Assembly (NCBI GenBank): GCA_019914945.1
Contig: CM034099.1
Coordinates: 13,715,001-13,779,000 of the forward strand
Length of the DNA stretch: 64,000 nt
Reading direction: 5' to 3'
DNA from: Typha latifolia
Lineage: Eukaryota > Streptophyta > Magnoliopsida > Poales > Typhaceae
Shown: positions 1-12,061 of the stretch, piece after piece
How the letters are laid out: every line of letters begins with the position of its first letter
How positions within the stretch are numbered: the stretch's first letter is position 1
Program-made: the position numbers and the translations under genes
Notes under the pieces: generated by a model
The model's database searches: none
What the model was told of the DNA's origin: nothing
What the model saw: the letters and a program-made list of their open reading frames with translations, nothing else

Positions 1-2040
1 GTCGGTTGGGCAGTTCCTAGCCCAACCCAATATGTTGTGGGTTAGGATATGTCCTAGCCCCAATTCTTTGGTGGGTTGGCCTATGGCCCAGCTCATGAGG
101 CTTTTTGGCCTAAATGTGTTGAGGTTTTGGGCCCAATCTTGGTGGGTTTTTGCTCGGCTTTGAGCCGACCCAAGTAGATTTCTTAACCATATTTATTTTT
201 AATTTATGTTAGTCATCTTATTATTTTATTCTTATCAATTGAACCTTAAATATTGATCACCTTTAGATGGTAGTCTAGTTAACCATAATAATTATTATAA
301 AATAATATTTTAATAAATGAGACATTGATATGAGAGTACTTCTTTGAATTTGTTTTTAATGGGGATTTAGTTCTTTTTAGAGTTTTGATAATTCTATTAG
401 ACATGCATTTATATGCAATAAAGTAAGTTAATTGAGCCTGATCTATTTTATTTTCTTTAAGTCCACAACAATTGGCGGAATGGTGAATCTGATTGAATTG
501 TATTAATTAATAACCCTTAATGGTGCATCGGACCGTCGTAATTAATGTACTAACTGTACCCGATTAATAAATATAAAGAATTATTTGATGGACCTACCCA
601 AGCCTATAGTGGATGTCAGTAAGGTTAATTAATTATTTAGTGGCATGAATGTTATGCTCATGTTCTATCACTTTCATTATCGAGTTAGACTCTGTACTAT
701 GTATGAATGATCCCATGACGCGATTATAACCTTTTGTTTGGAAAGCAATATTAGGCAAGTTAAACTTCTATAATTTGATAGTAGTGTAGAGAATGTAATA
801 ACTTATCGTATGACATCATCACATTCATATCATACATGTGCATATGTTTTCCTTACTATTATTATTGCACGTCGTGCATGTTAACTTTATTTTGTTGTTC
901 GGTAAGATTTTGCGTATCATAATTTTTATGCATATTTATTGGGCATAATCATTTATGTTAGCATGTAATATTTGATAATTATGTGTGTTCTATTATTCTT
1001 ATTGTGTTGTATAATATTATGCCACTTACATACGTGCACGATCATAAAGGGGGTGACTACTACATCTTAACAGTACAAAACACCTCCCCAGCCAGGTTGA
1101 TCACAAACAACTAGGTAGTCATTTCGCTAGGTGATGAGCGATTTATTATCGATCGACAAGAGTCATACCTTTTATGGTATTTAAGATAGAGAAAGGGAAA
1201 GGTAGGATAACATAGACCTAGAGGTACCCGATGTGCGATACTAACTAATGAGATGAGGCCTATGGGTGTAACTGTGCATAAATCTAAGTTATAAAGTTGG
1301 TAGTTTAAGATGATGCATATTATGTGGTGTAGTGTTGACATGGCCTACGGGCAAAACTTGATGTGAGCTCGAGCTTGAGAACCTGATAGTCTCGACTGAT
1401 GCAGGGTAGGTTATTGATTGCTAATGCATGTTCGTATTAGATGAAAATATTGAGTATGTGGTACCGATGCATTGATCTAATCATGAGGCACATATTTATC
1501 TTTATTTATTATTGCATCATTGATTGCACTACTTTTAGACTATAGCACTCGATACTTGCTGGTCTTTGTGCTCATGACCTTTTCATGGAAATATTTTTTA
1601 GATTGGTAGATGGCTCTTAGCCCGTGGAAAAATCATGTAAGGAAGGGGATTCTTATTTGTACAAATGGTACCTTGTCTTTCTTGGTATGCTGTTGAAGCA
1701 ACTGCGGAACATGTCGGGCTGTATGCACATCAGGTGGCACAAATTGCATAGTATCATAAATGGCAAGATCTAGCAATGACTAGTTTTAGTTTCTTTTGAT
1801 TATTTTTTTTCTTGTAATTAAGCTAGATGGCTTGTTTCCAATGCGTGGGCACTTACTTCTTTTTTCAAAATTGCATTTTGGGGGCTTGTAGTGGCCTTTG
1901 GTCTTATAGGCTTTTATAGTTTGTATTATTTTCTCCTGATTATTATGTTAAAACCTAGACCAATATCTCACGTGGAAATCACGTGATTTTCACCCATGTG
2001 AGGGGCAAGGGGCATGTGTATTTGATAGCAGGGTGTTACA
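1..2040. repeat. Putative LTR, cut by the window start
   Basis: Noncoding and AT-rich, with GGGCC/TTGGGC motifs at the start. It ends GGGTGTTACA at 2040, a common plant LTR terminus, where sequence of another LTR family begins. The partner LTR and internal region are not visible. No protein domain was recognised here. Confidence 0.3.
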
Positions 2041-2790
2041 CCTACACAACGTTCACAAATATTTTTGGCCGTTTGAACGCGGTTGAAGATGTTCAAACGC
2101 GACATTTGAATGCCTACACAGCGTTCACACATACACAGCCCTCTATTTGGCCTTTCGAATGTAGTCGAAGGACGTTTGAACTCCTGTCGGTTATGTTGTT
2201 TTATATTAGAATTTATTTATGATTTTTGGACAATTGGCTAGCCTCCAAATATGTTGAATAGCAGCCATTTTTTTATTATTGATTATTAGAGCTTTTGTTT
2301 GCATCTATGCTTAAGCCAACATTCTCCCTCCTCCTTCCTCCCCCTCGATATACACCCCGAGCTAACTTCTACAGCCAAGGTTACTCCTCTATCGCTTCTC
2401 CCTCCTTACTCTTGCGACTAGCCATATTTGGAAGCTAACTTTTTCTCTCTCATCTTGTTCAAGATACTATTCCACCTACCACAGCCATCATCATCTTCCA
2501 TAATCCTAACCCTAACCACATAACCAACTTCTATCATTCTTGTCCGTCCTACCATCTTCATAGGAATAACATTGAATTTCTATCTAATGATCTATTGATC
2601 TATCTAATGATCTATCTAATGATCTATGAGATCCCGATTGCATTGAATTTCTAACTTTCATAGGAATAACATATTCGAATTTTAGATCATTTCAATGGTT
2701 AGATTGATCCCTACTGCCTTTGAAAGTTTCATGTTTTGTTCTATCTATAATAGCAACTCAGATCGACAATAATATTCCTTGAGGGCGATT
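2041..2790 (+). repeat. TTCGAACG-family LTR, copy 1 (5' truncated)
   Basis: Shares the order of motifs seen in copies near 7.8, 18.7, 19.6, 23.1 and 26.1 kb: a cluster of CGTTTGAACG/TTCGAATG words, then GGCTAGCCTC, then a C/T-rich stretch with CTCCCTC. This copy is diverged. Confidence 0.5.
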
Positions 2791-2794
2791 GCAA

Positions 2795-3020
2795 TAAGGC
2801 ACTAAAAATCAAGTAGTGGATGCTCTTTCACGCCATCTTGAGCCTCGCGAATTGGTAGCCTTCAGCATGCCCTTTCTCGCAAACTTGAGGACAACCACAA
2901 GCCTTGATTAGGACCTTGTTCAGATTCAGAGTGCGCTAATAGTGAATCCTAGCAACCATCCCAAAATGGAAGACTGAGATGGGCTAATTTTGGATCAAGG
3001 GATGATTCGGTACCTAATCT
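2795..3020 (+). pseudogene. Ty3/gypsy RNase H/integrase junction fragment
   Basis: The + frame reads KNQVVDALSRHLEPRELVAF, matching the conserved end of gypsy RNase H (usually NxVADALSR), followed by a spacer with two stops and the start of an integrase-like leader. It lies just after an LTR-like block, and no other pol domain is attached. The reading is clear but short. Confidence 0.6.
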
Positions 3021-3069
3021 CATCATCATGCCTAAAGGCTCAAAGCATACCCTATCATCCGCTAAGGAC

Positions 3070-6000
3070 AGTAATAATATAATATGCTCAATTGTAATCA
3101 TCTTTATATCGGTTCATATAATCATTGTAGCCTAAAATAAAATACATATATATAATATGTAATATATCATAATAAAAATAAGGAGCCCTAAATTTTAGGG
3201 GGTTATAGCTATGCTTTTGCAGCACTCAACATATGGAAAAACTCTCTACGAGATAAGACTACACCACAATCCGATTAGAATAAGCAAAGTATATCAAAAA
3301 GTTCACCCACAAAACATCAAATCATTATTAGCAGAGTTCATAGAGTCTCAAATATGGGGTTCAAAATTTAAAAATATTTAAGATACTACATTAGCCATTT
3401 ATCTAATTACAAATTTATTCATAAAATATAATGATTTTTTAGGTTTAGAGTTTCTCTTTTTATTTTTATTAGATTTATATAATAGATATAATTCTGATAC
3501 TATAAATATACTATTGCAAGTTTTGAAGTAAGAATAAAAGGGTTGCTCTTTTTATAAAAATAGCCTAAATATATAGTTATAAAATAAAAAGGCTAACTAT
3601 ATTTAAATATAGATAAAATATAAGTAAAATAGTAATTAGAATATTTAATCACATATAATATAACGCCCCCGCCCGGCACGGGCACGTGCACGCCCATGCA
3701 CCCACACGGCATGCGCGGCGCATGCGACAGGACGGGGCCCGTCACGTACAGATACTCTTCTGTACACATACAATCATGACATTATGAAATACTACCTGTT
3801 AACCTATCCATGCTGACATAATCCAACACCAAATAAAATATACTATCAACCAAATAAACCAGTTAACATATGAATATATAAGTCCACAATAGTATACACT
3901 AAACCACTACATAATCTGGCAGGACCCCACACAGGCCATAACAAACCATTAAGATGCAACTAAAATGACTAATACAAGAGTACACTATGATTCGACCTAT
4001 ATTATATAAGTCATCGTCTAATATAAAAGAGTACAAATATTAAGTACTAGTATAAGTCAATATCTGGTTAAACTATCATCTATACCGTCTCGCATCTATA
4101 GCTCACCTCATCATCATTCTAAAATATCTTCTCAAGATATCTCAAGTCGCTATCACGTACCACATATCTAAGAGGGTTAGAAAAGAAAATAAAGAGAGTC
4201 ATGAACAAAAGGCTCAGTGAATAGACCTTACCTCGAATGAGTGATGCCAAATAGAGAAATAATGTACTAGATAATATGAATCAGAAAGAGCATCATGTTA
4301 TGAATGAATATGTGAATGAATAGTAGATAACATGTCATGACTGATAAAAGTATATATAATCTTCGACAATGCGTAAACAAATCTCTATATCATACTATCA
4401 TTGTAACTTTCTCTCAAATATGACACATGATGTATGTCGACCATGACAATGCTATGATATCAAATGCAACTATATATAATATATATTGATCGCTCGATAA
4501 TCAGGTAATTAGATGATAATAAAATCATATGCATTTCTCAACATCACGATCATCACCGACATCTCTGTATAATATCATCATACTAGACCACTATGCACAG
4601 TCAACACCCAGTAGCCGATCTCAACATCATGTCCGAAAGCTTAGAGTATAGTCCGTCACCCGCAAGAGTATCTCAAATATAACTATACCCCGCCACCCGC
4701 TAGAGTATCAACATCCATCTAGATCAGACACCCACATAGTTGATAGAAACCTCGTGAGGATAACTCAGACATGTGTCCAAATGTCTGCTGCGCATACAGA
4801 CTAACGACCTCAGACATAAGGCCAGCAGGATCACGACTATGTCGAGCGATCAATCATCTCTAGGCACACCCTAACCCTCGCGCCCACTCGGGTATCCTCA
4901 CGCTTTCTATCAACTATCATATTAATCACATTTCATTTTTTCCTTCTAAATGACAGATCATATGCATATATCTAGTACGATAATAAGTCAATGCATAACA
5001 TGAATTTAGGTGGAATAGGAATCAAGAGAAAATGATGCAATGTAGTCTCCAACTGTATTGTCAACACATGCAGACTCATGCTAATCTATTACATGCATAC
5101 TCATGCTACAGATCAACTCGGTATACAATCATAACAATAGAATCATCTCCAATCATCTCTATATATATCACCAATGTACTCATATTTGAGATCTGCATAG
5201 TCGAATGCATGATAAAATATGCTCGAATGTAATTATCTCTACATAAAATCATATAATAATGTTGGAGGACAAAACATGCGTGTACATAATATATAATATA
5301 ACCTAATTTGAGAAAGGCGTCTAGGGGATAAGACTACTCACCGTCCGATTAGAAAATACAAACTACGCGTCTCTCACGTTCGTTAGTTAACCGAGTGACA
5401 CTTATCGCTAGCAAGGTCCAAAGGGTCTCAAATAAGGGGTTCGGGATCTGAAAATATTTAAGTAGCAAGAAGTTAGTCGTTCTTCTAATTAAAATATGTT
5501 CATGTAAAATATGATGATTTATTAGATTTTAGAATGTCTATTTATCTTTATAACTGACTAGATTTTTAATTATAAATAAAAATATAAATATAGATAAAAA
5601 CCTAATTATAATTAAATTATATCTTGATTAATTAGGGACTATGTAGTCATTACTTTATAATATAATAAATAAATACATAAGCTGATTATTTTATTTGCTG
5701 CAAAATAATAATGTATAAAAAATTATTAGAATTATTTAAAATGTATCTCATAAAAATATTAGTATATAAATTTCATAATTATAATTTACCAATCTATATA
5801 TTAGTCCAATAGAGATATAAATAAATATGAGTATTACTTATATTTATACCTAATTAATCATTGATTATATAAATTATAATTAATACTAATCATATTGAAG
5901 AATATATATTATTATTAAAATAATTAATGTCTAAATAATCTATTTACATTAATTAAGAAGGAAAAACCTAAATAAATAACATCAGTAAAATAACTAATTA

Positions 6001-7675
6001 ATTAATTAATTAATTAAAACACTGCCATCACTGCTGGGCCAAGCCCAGCACTGTGAAGAGAAGAAAAAAGAAGTAGTAGAAGCCGAGGAGGAAGAAGAAA
6101 AAGAAAGAAAGCAGAAGAATAAAGAGGAGGAGAAGAAGAAGAAGAAGAATGGAGGAGAAGGAGGAGAAGAAGAGAGGAGAGGAGCTAAGGGAAAAGGAAG
6201 GAGAAAGTAAGAAGAAACCAGAAATAAGAAGAAAGAAGAAAGAAGAAAGAAGAAGAGACGAGGAAGAGAAGAAAGAGACAAGGTGAGGGAGGGGATTGCG
6301 GACCCGGGCCAACGGGGAGGTCACCGGTCGCTGCTGGCCAGCCAGCGGCCGGCCTCTCGCCAGCGACTCGGCTCCGACGATCTCGAGCTCGGGCAAGAGA
6401 GAGAGAGAAAAATAGTGAGAGAGAGAGGAAGAGCTTCTCACCGGTGAAAGTAGCTTCAGGAAGGTGGCGGCGGGCCGACGTCGGCAACGAGGAGAGGAAA
6501 GAGAGTGGAGAGAGAGTGGAGTGAGAGAGAGACCGAGAGAGAGATAGATAGAGAGAGAGATATTTAAAGAGAGAGAGGGAAGGCGGTGGAGGAGTTGCGA
6601 CGGCGTCGGGGCCCGTCGCGGCCATCAGGCCACAACCCGTTGTCTGCGGTAGTAGCAGTGGGCGCGTGGCGCCCCCACCATGCATGGGCACGAGGTCAGC
6701 CACAATGTGGCCACAATGTGGCTGGCCACGTCGTGCCCAATTGTTTTTTGGGGGGTTTTGGGTTGTTATATATAATAAAAAGGTTATCTTATTATTTCAT
6801 CTATACATAATAATATATGTTAGACGTTAAAATTACATAACTGTGAGCATGAACAAAAATATACATGAATTTAATTATTAAAACTATAAATATTAAATCT
6901 GTTAATAATATATAAATTATAGATATATATTTATATACATGTAAATGCTTGTAAGTATACTTAATTACTAATTGTACTAATTATATTTGGCTAATAATTA
7001 TATTTCTAAGTGTAAATTATCAAAATAATGAATTGTCTAACTAAACCAATTTACCTTAAATTTTGAAAATAAACTATATAATTAGAAGAAAAAAGAGGGG
7101 AAATCCCTCTGCATAGTGATAGGCTGAGGAGGAGGAACTAAAGAAGAAGAAGAGAGAAGAGAAGGGAAGGGGAGGGGGAGGGGGATCCAAGTTGGCAGGG
7201 AGGGGACCGGCTGCTGTTAGCAGCTAGCAGCTGGCCTCTCATCGACAGCTTAGTTTTAGCGAACCCAAACCCAAAAGGGAGAGAGAGAAGAGAAAAGAAA
7301 AGAAGGGGAGAAGCCTCACTGGCAATGGTAGCTTGACGGTGATGGTGACAGTGATTTGGATGGTCAAGATCGGTGACTAAGAGAGAGAGTTTGAGGGAGA
7401 GAGGAGAGGAGAACAAGAGAGACTAAGAAAGAGAGGAATATATATATATATAGAAGACGATAAGGGAGGTAGCGTGGGTGTCAATGCTGCGGCTGTGGTG
7501 GGCGCACCACAATCAACTGACCTGATCTAGTTGGTTGGGCTGACAGTTGGGATTGCGTGGCGCCACTAGCGCGCTCCACGGTTTACATGGTACAAGGTCC
7601 TGCCATGCAACCATTGTTTTGCTTTATTTTTTATTTTTAATTATTATTATTTATTTTTAAGGCTAGATTGCTATA
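3070..7675 (-). mobile_element. Old 3.1-kb-family LTR, split by a younger copy
   Basis: 3070-3653 and 6776-7675 are two halves of one diverged LTR. The left half aligns with 5230-5560 of the inserted copy (GATAAGACTA, CCGATTAGAA, GGTCTCAAAT-like words), and the right half with 6060-6770 (purine-rich tract, AGCTGGCC..., GTCGTG-like end). Its left end is missing. No coding capacity. Confidence 0.65.
3659..6770 (-). mobile_element. Solo LTR, 3.1-kb family, minus orientation
   Basis: 3112 bp, running from TATAAC at the left to GTTATA at the right (decayed TG...CA ends), with a perfect 5-bp duplication TATAA at 3654-3658 and 6771-6775. No primer site or gag/pol is attached, so it is a solo LTR. 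The minus strand has a CT-rich leader with a TTTAAATAT TATA-like site near 6560. Low-complexity minus-strand frames at 6006-6703 come from the CT tracts. It is the inverted counterpart of 9555-12718. Confidence 0.8.
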
Positions 7676-7739
7676 TTTTCCTTCTCTCATAAAAATTTTG
7701 ACCATAAAATTTATATCATATTGATAATGTAAGATCAAC

Positions 7740-8560
7740 AATCTGATACACCTTGTTAGAGTCTTTTCTTATTGTATTAGTTGTTTATTTTTATTAAAAT
7801 AAAATTTCTGTAGATCATGTTCGAACGTGGAAGGGATAGCGTTCGAACGCCCTTGCAAATGCTTGGATCAGGTTTGCAAAAGCAGAGAAAGCAAAATGCG
7901 TGTTCAAATGCGATCGCGCACGTTCGAACGCCTACAATGCGTTCAAACGTCTACATCGCGTTCGCATTGACAGAGAATGTTTTTTGTGGGTTCGAATGCG
8001 ATCGAGCGCGTTTGAAAGCGATCGACGAGATTTCACTAGGATTAGGGTTAGTTATTATTATTATGGCATGTTGGCTAGCCTCTATAAAGGTGTGGATGGC
8101 AACCAAAATCATTATGTTATTAGATTATTAGGTTCTTGCCTCTCTATCTTCTCTTTACCCTAATCTCCCTCCTCCCTCTTCACCAACCTACCACCTCTAC
8201 CGTTAGCTAGGTCTCTCCTAATTTCTCATCTTCCTCGTCTATCGTGTCCTCTCTCTTCTTTGGGATCTCGACCACTTCTTCCCCTTCGTTTTTATCCCTT
8301 AAACAACATCACCCATCCACCCTCATCTTCATTATCATCCATAACCTTAACTTCCACTCCACCCGTCACCACCACCATCATCCGCAATATATTGTATTTT
8401 CGTCTCAGTTGCACTTCGAATCTGTGAAGGGTGTAAATACAAAAAATATAGATTAGGGAGTTACGGATCGATTCCATATAGTTTTGTAATTTTCTAACTA
8501 CGGAAGAATTTATAAATACCTACCCCTATCTTCTTCATAATATTTCTCTCTTCCTTAAAA
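7740..8560 (+). repeat. TTCGAACG-family LTR, copy 2
   Basis: Contains at least eight TTCGAACG/TTCAAACG/TTCGAATG words at 7818-8020, then GGCTAGCCTCTATAAAGG, a C/T-rich leader, and the block CTTCGAATCTGTGAAGGG near 8415 that recurs in copies 3-6. The left edge is approximate. Frames at 7817-8456 are chance readings. Confidence 0.65.
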
Positions 8561-8836
8561 AGAATATGAAGAAGAAGAAGAAGAAACGTAGATGGAGGAG
8601 GGGGGAAGGAAGATGAGGAAAGGGATTACCACTAGTGACACCGCCGACTACCCTATGGGTGGACAACATCATTAGGAAGCATACTGTGCGTATCCTTATT
8701 AATACAAGGAGTACGCACAACTTCCTCAATGAGCAGTTGGTTTGGAAGATTGGACTCACTCACTACCAAATCGATGGTGGTACTTAACCTCACCATTGGC
8801 AATAGCATAACGCTCTAAGCTGACGGTATCTATAAT
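8561..8836 (+). pseudogene. Ty3/gypsy retropepsin fragment
   Basis: The + frame from about 8686 reads VRILINTRSTHNFLNEQ. This is the gypsy protease active-site region, with the usual DTGSTHNF changed to NTRSTHNF, so the catalytic Asp and Gly are lost. It follows LTR copy 2 in the same orientation, suggesting a truncated element. The next element interrupts it at 8837. Confidence 0.6.
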
Positions 8837-9915
8837 TGTAACAACCTATCCTATAAATAAAAAATTATTATTAATCTTTGTAAGGGCACGACGTGGTTGG
8901 CCACAGTGTGGCCGGCTTCTTGCCCATGCAATGGGGCAGCATGGGAGGGGGGGGTGCCACGCACCCCCTCGCGTCGCCGCAGCCACCGCCAACCCCCCCC
9001 CCCCCCCCCACACCGCCTCTCTTTCTCTCTATCTTTTTATTCTCTCTATCTCTCACCCACCGCCGCTGTCGTCGTGCTGCCGCAAGTGAGCCTCCTCCTT
9101 CTTCCTCTTCTTTCTTCTCTCTCTCTTTATCACTATCTCTCTCCCTCTTTCTCTTTTTCTTGCTTTGGGCTCGAGCTCGTCGGAGTTGAGCCGCCAGCGA
9201 GAGGCTGGCAGCTGGCTGGTCACAAGCTGCCGGTGCCCTTCCCGCCGGCCCGGGGCTACACCTCTATTCTTCTCCTTCTTCTTCTTCTTTTCTTCTTCTT
9301 CTTTCTATTTCTTCTCCTTCCTCGGCTTCTGCTGCTCCTTTTTCTGCACAGTGTTGGGCCAAGCCTAGCACTGATGGCAATTTTTTTAATTAATTAATTA
9401 TTTATTTATTTTATTGATGTTATTTATTTAGGTTTTTCGTTCTAAATTAATGCAAATAGATTATTTAGACATTAATTATTTTAATAATAATATCTATTCT
9501 TCTATGATTAGTATTAATTATAATTTGTATAATCAATGATTAATTAGGTATAAATGTAACAACCCAATCCTAAAAAAAATAAATAAATAAAAACTAGTTA
9601 CCTGGCACGACGTGGCCGCCCACAGTGTAGCCGGCCTTGTGCCATGCAGTGGCAGGAGGGGAGCATGCCACGCCCCCCTCGCGTCGCCGCAGCCAACTAG
9701 CTGCGACCAGCTGGCCGCGGCGGGCCCCCCGCCGCAGCTACCACCAAGACCCCCCCTCCACCGCCTTCCCTCTCTCTCTTTAAATCTCTCTCTCTATCTC
9801 TCTCGGTCACTCTTGCACTCTACTCTCTCTCTACTCTCTCTTGCACTCCTTCCTCTCATTGCCGATGTCGACCCGTCGCCACCTTCCCGAAGCCGCCGTC
9901 GCCGATGAGAAGCTC

Positions 9916-9918
<3 letters not shown>

Positions 9919-9993
<75 letters not shown>
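9919..9993 (+). repeat. (CT)n microsatellite
   Basis: About 37 uninterrupted CT units inside the LTR leader. Confidence 0.95.
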
Positions 9994-9995
<2 letters not shown>

Positions 9996-11449
9996 CCGAG
10001 CTCGAGCTCATCGGAGCCGAGCCGCCGATGAGAGGCCAGCCGCTGGCTGGCTAGCAGCGACCGGTGCCCTCCCCGCCGACCCGGGTCTGCACTTCCCTCC
10101 CCTCCTCTCTTTCTTCTCTTCTTCTCTTCTCTTCTCTTCTCTTCTTCTTCTTCCTTCTTCTTCACTCTTCTTTTCTTCTTCTTCTTCCTCAGCTGCTTCT
10201 ACTCTTCTTATTTTTCTGCAACAATGCTAGGCTCGGCTTGGCACTATAGCAGGCCAGTGCTGGGCCAAGCCCAGCACTAGTACTAGTGATCCATTATCCT
10301 TTTTAATTTTATTATTTATTTATTTAGGTATTTCTCTCTTAATTAATACAAATAGATTTAGACATTATTTATTTTAATAATAATACATATTCATCATTAT
10401 GATTATTGTTAATTAAAGTTTATTGATGATTAATTAGGTTATAAACTTTTACACATAAATATAGGTAATACTTATATTTATTTATTTCTTTATTTACTTA
10501 TATGTATATTAGATTAATAGAGAGATTTGTAAATTATATAATAATTAGATTTATATTCTAATATTCTTATGATATACATTTCAAGTAATTCTATTAATTT
10601 ATTATATATTGTTATTTTTGTAGCAAATAAAATACTAGGCTTATGTATTTATTATTATTTTATAAAGTAATATTTAATTAATCAAGATATAATTATAGTT
10701 AGGTTTTCATCTATATTTTTATTTTTATTTTTATCTATAATTAAAAATTCTAGCTAGTAATAAAGATAAGTAAAAATTGTTAAACATTTTAAATCATCAT
10801 ATATTACATGAACGAATTTTAATCAGATAAACGGCTAACATCATACTATTTAAATAATTTCAGATTCCGACCCCCCCTCCCTTGTTCAGGATCCCGTGGA
10901 CTCAGCTATCGAGGCTTGATCATTGTCGTAGCAACGTGAACGAGTGGTTGTTTGGTATTTGTAGTGGTGGTGAGTAGTCTTATCCCCTAGACGCCTCTCT
11001 CAAATTAGGATATATTATATCTTATGTACACGTATGTTTTGGCCTCCAGCATGATTATATGATTTTATCTAGAGATGATTTTAGTCAAGCATATTTTATC
11101 ATGTATTTAATTAGGCTAATCTGAGATATGAGTATATTGGTGATATATAGAGATGATTATACTGTTATGGTTTTTACGTCGGGATGATCTCTATCATGAG
11201 TATGCATGTGATAGACTAGCAAAAGTATACATGTGTTAGATACATGGTTAGAGTCGGCATTGCATAATTTTTCTCTTGGCTTCTTTACCACCTAAATTCC
11301 TGAGTTGCATGATCTGTTGTCATACTGGATATATGCATATGATTTATCATGCATAGAAAATCATAAAAGTACATGTGTATGTGATGTGATGTGATGTGAT
11401 ATGATGTGATGGCTAAAACGGTATCTGGTCCGGACTAGTACTGGACATA

Positions 11450-11680
11450 CTCTTAGCGTATGGCAGAGTATGGTGATGGCTGATGGTTGTACTCTTAGCG
11501 TATGATAGGGTACAACTATCATTGATATACCCTTAGCGTATGCCAGAGTATGATTACTTTTCTTCTGAGATACCCTTAGCGTATGGCAAGGTATGATTTA
11601 TCTATAGAGATATCCTTAGCGTATGGCAGGATATTGTTCATCTACAGAGATACTCTTAGCGTATGACAGGGAATGCTCTG
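11450..11680 (+). repeat. Minisatellite with CTTAGCGTATGGCAG core
   Basis: Six imperfect units of about 36-42 bp, each starting with a GATAC/ACTCTTAGCGTATG-like word followed by a variable spacer. The older LTR copy at 13825-13895 has two recognisable units, and the inverted copy at 4640-4715 about two. Confidence 0.75.
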
Positions 11681-12006
11681 AGTTTGTGACATGATGTGTA
11701 TCGAGTTTGGGGCCGGATACTGTAGTCCAGCATGGTGGATGATATTCAGAGTTGAGATGGTTGATTGTGATAGTGAGAGATATGTGGATAATATCTGGCC
11801 TCGACATCTACGATTATCTAGTGGTTGGCATGCATCATGCATTATCATTGATGTGATCGGTTTTATTGGATCATAATTGTTATACATGATATGTCGTTAT
11901 TTTCGGTGATGTTATATAGTAATTTCATCATGTTACATATTTTCGGTTGAGGATATAATATGGTCATTCATGAGAATTGATTTCATTCATATATATGTTA
12001 TTGAGG

Positions 12007-12009
<3 letters not shown>

Positions 12010-12058
<49 letters not shown>
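12010..12058. repeat. (AT)n microsatellite
   Basis: About 24 uninterrupted AT units inside the 9555-12718 LTR. Confidence 0.95.

Positions 12059-12061
<3 letters not shown>

Noticed and set aside
1983..2222. A 79-codon frame as a gene
   Set aside because: It spans the border of two LTR-like repeats and reads through the TTCGAACG-type words; no domain.
6006..6703. Several Ser/Leu/Phe-rich minus-strand frames
   Set aside because: Readings of CT-rich LTR leader sequence; the matching region in the other LTR copies is not conserved as protein.
7817..8040. TTCGAACG words as tRNA B-box or tRNA gene
   Set aside because: No A-box at proper spacing, no cloverleaf and no acceptor stem; the words are repeated and palindromic.
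9794..10249. Frames with Arg-Glu or Leu-Ser repeats
   Set aside because: Direct readings of the (CT)n microsatellite and CT tracts.
11450..11680. CRISPR-like array (repeated core, variable spacers)
   Set aside because: It is a eukaryotic LTR minisatellite with degenerate units and no cas genes; the same repeats occur in other LTR copies.
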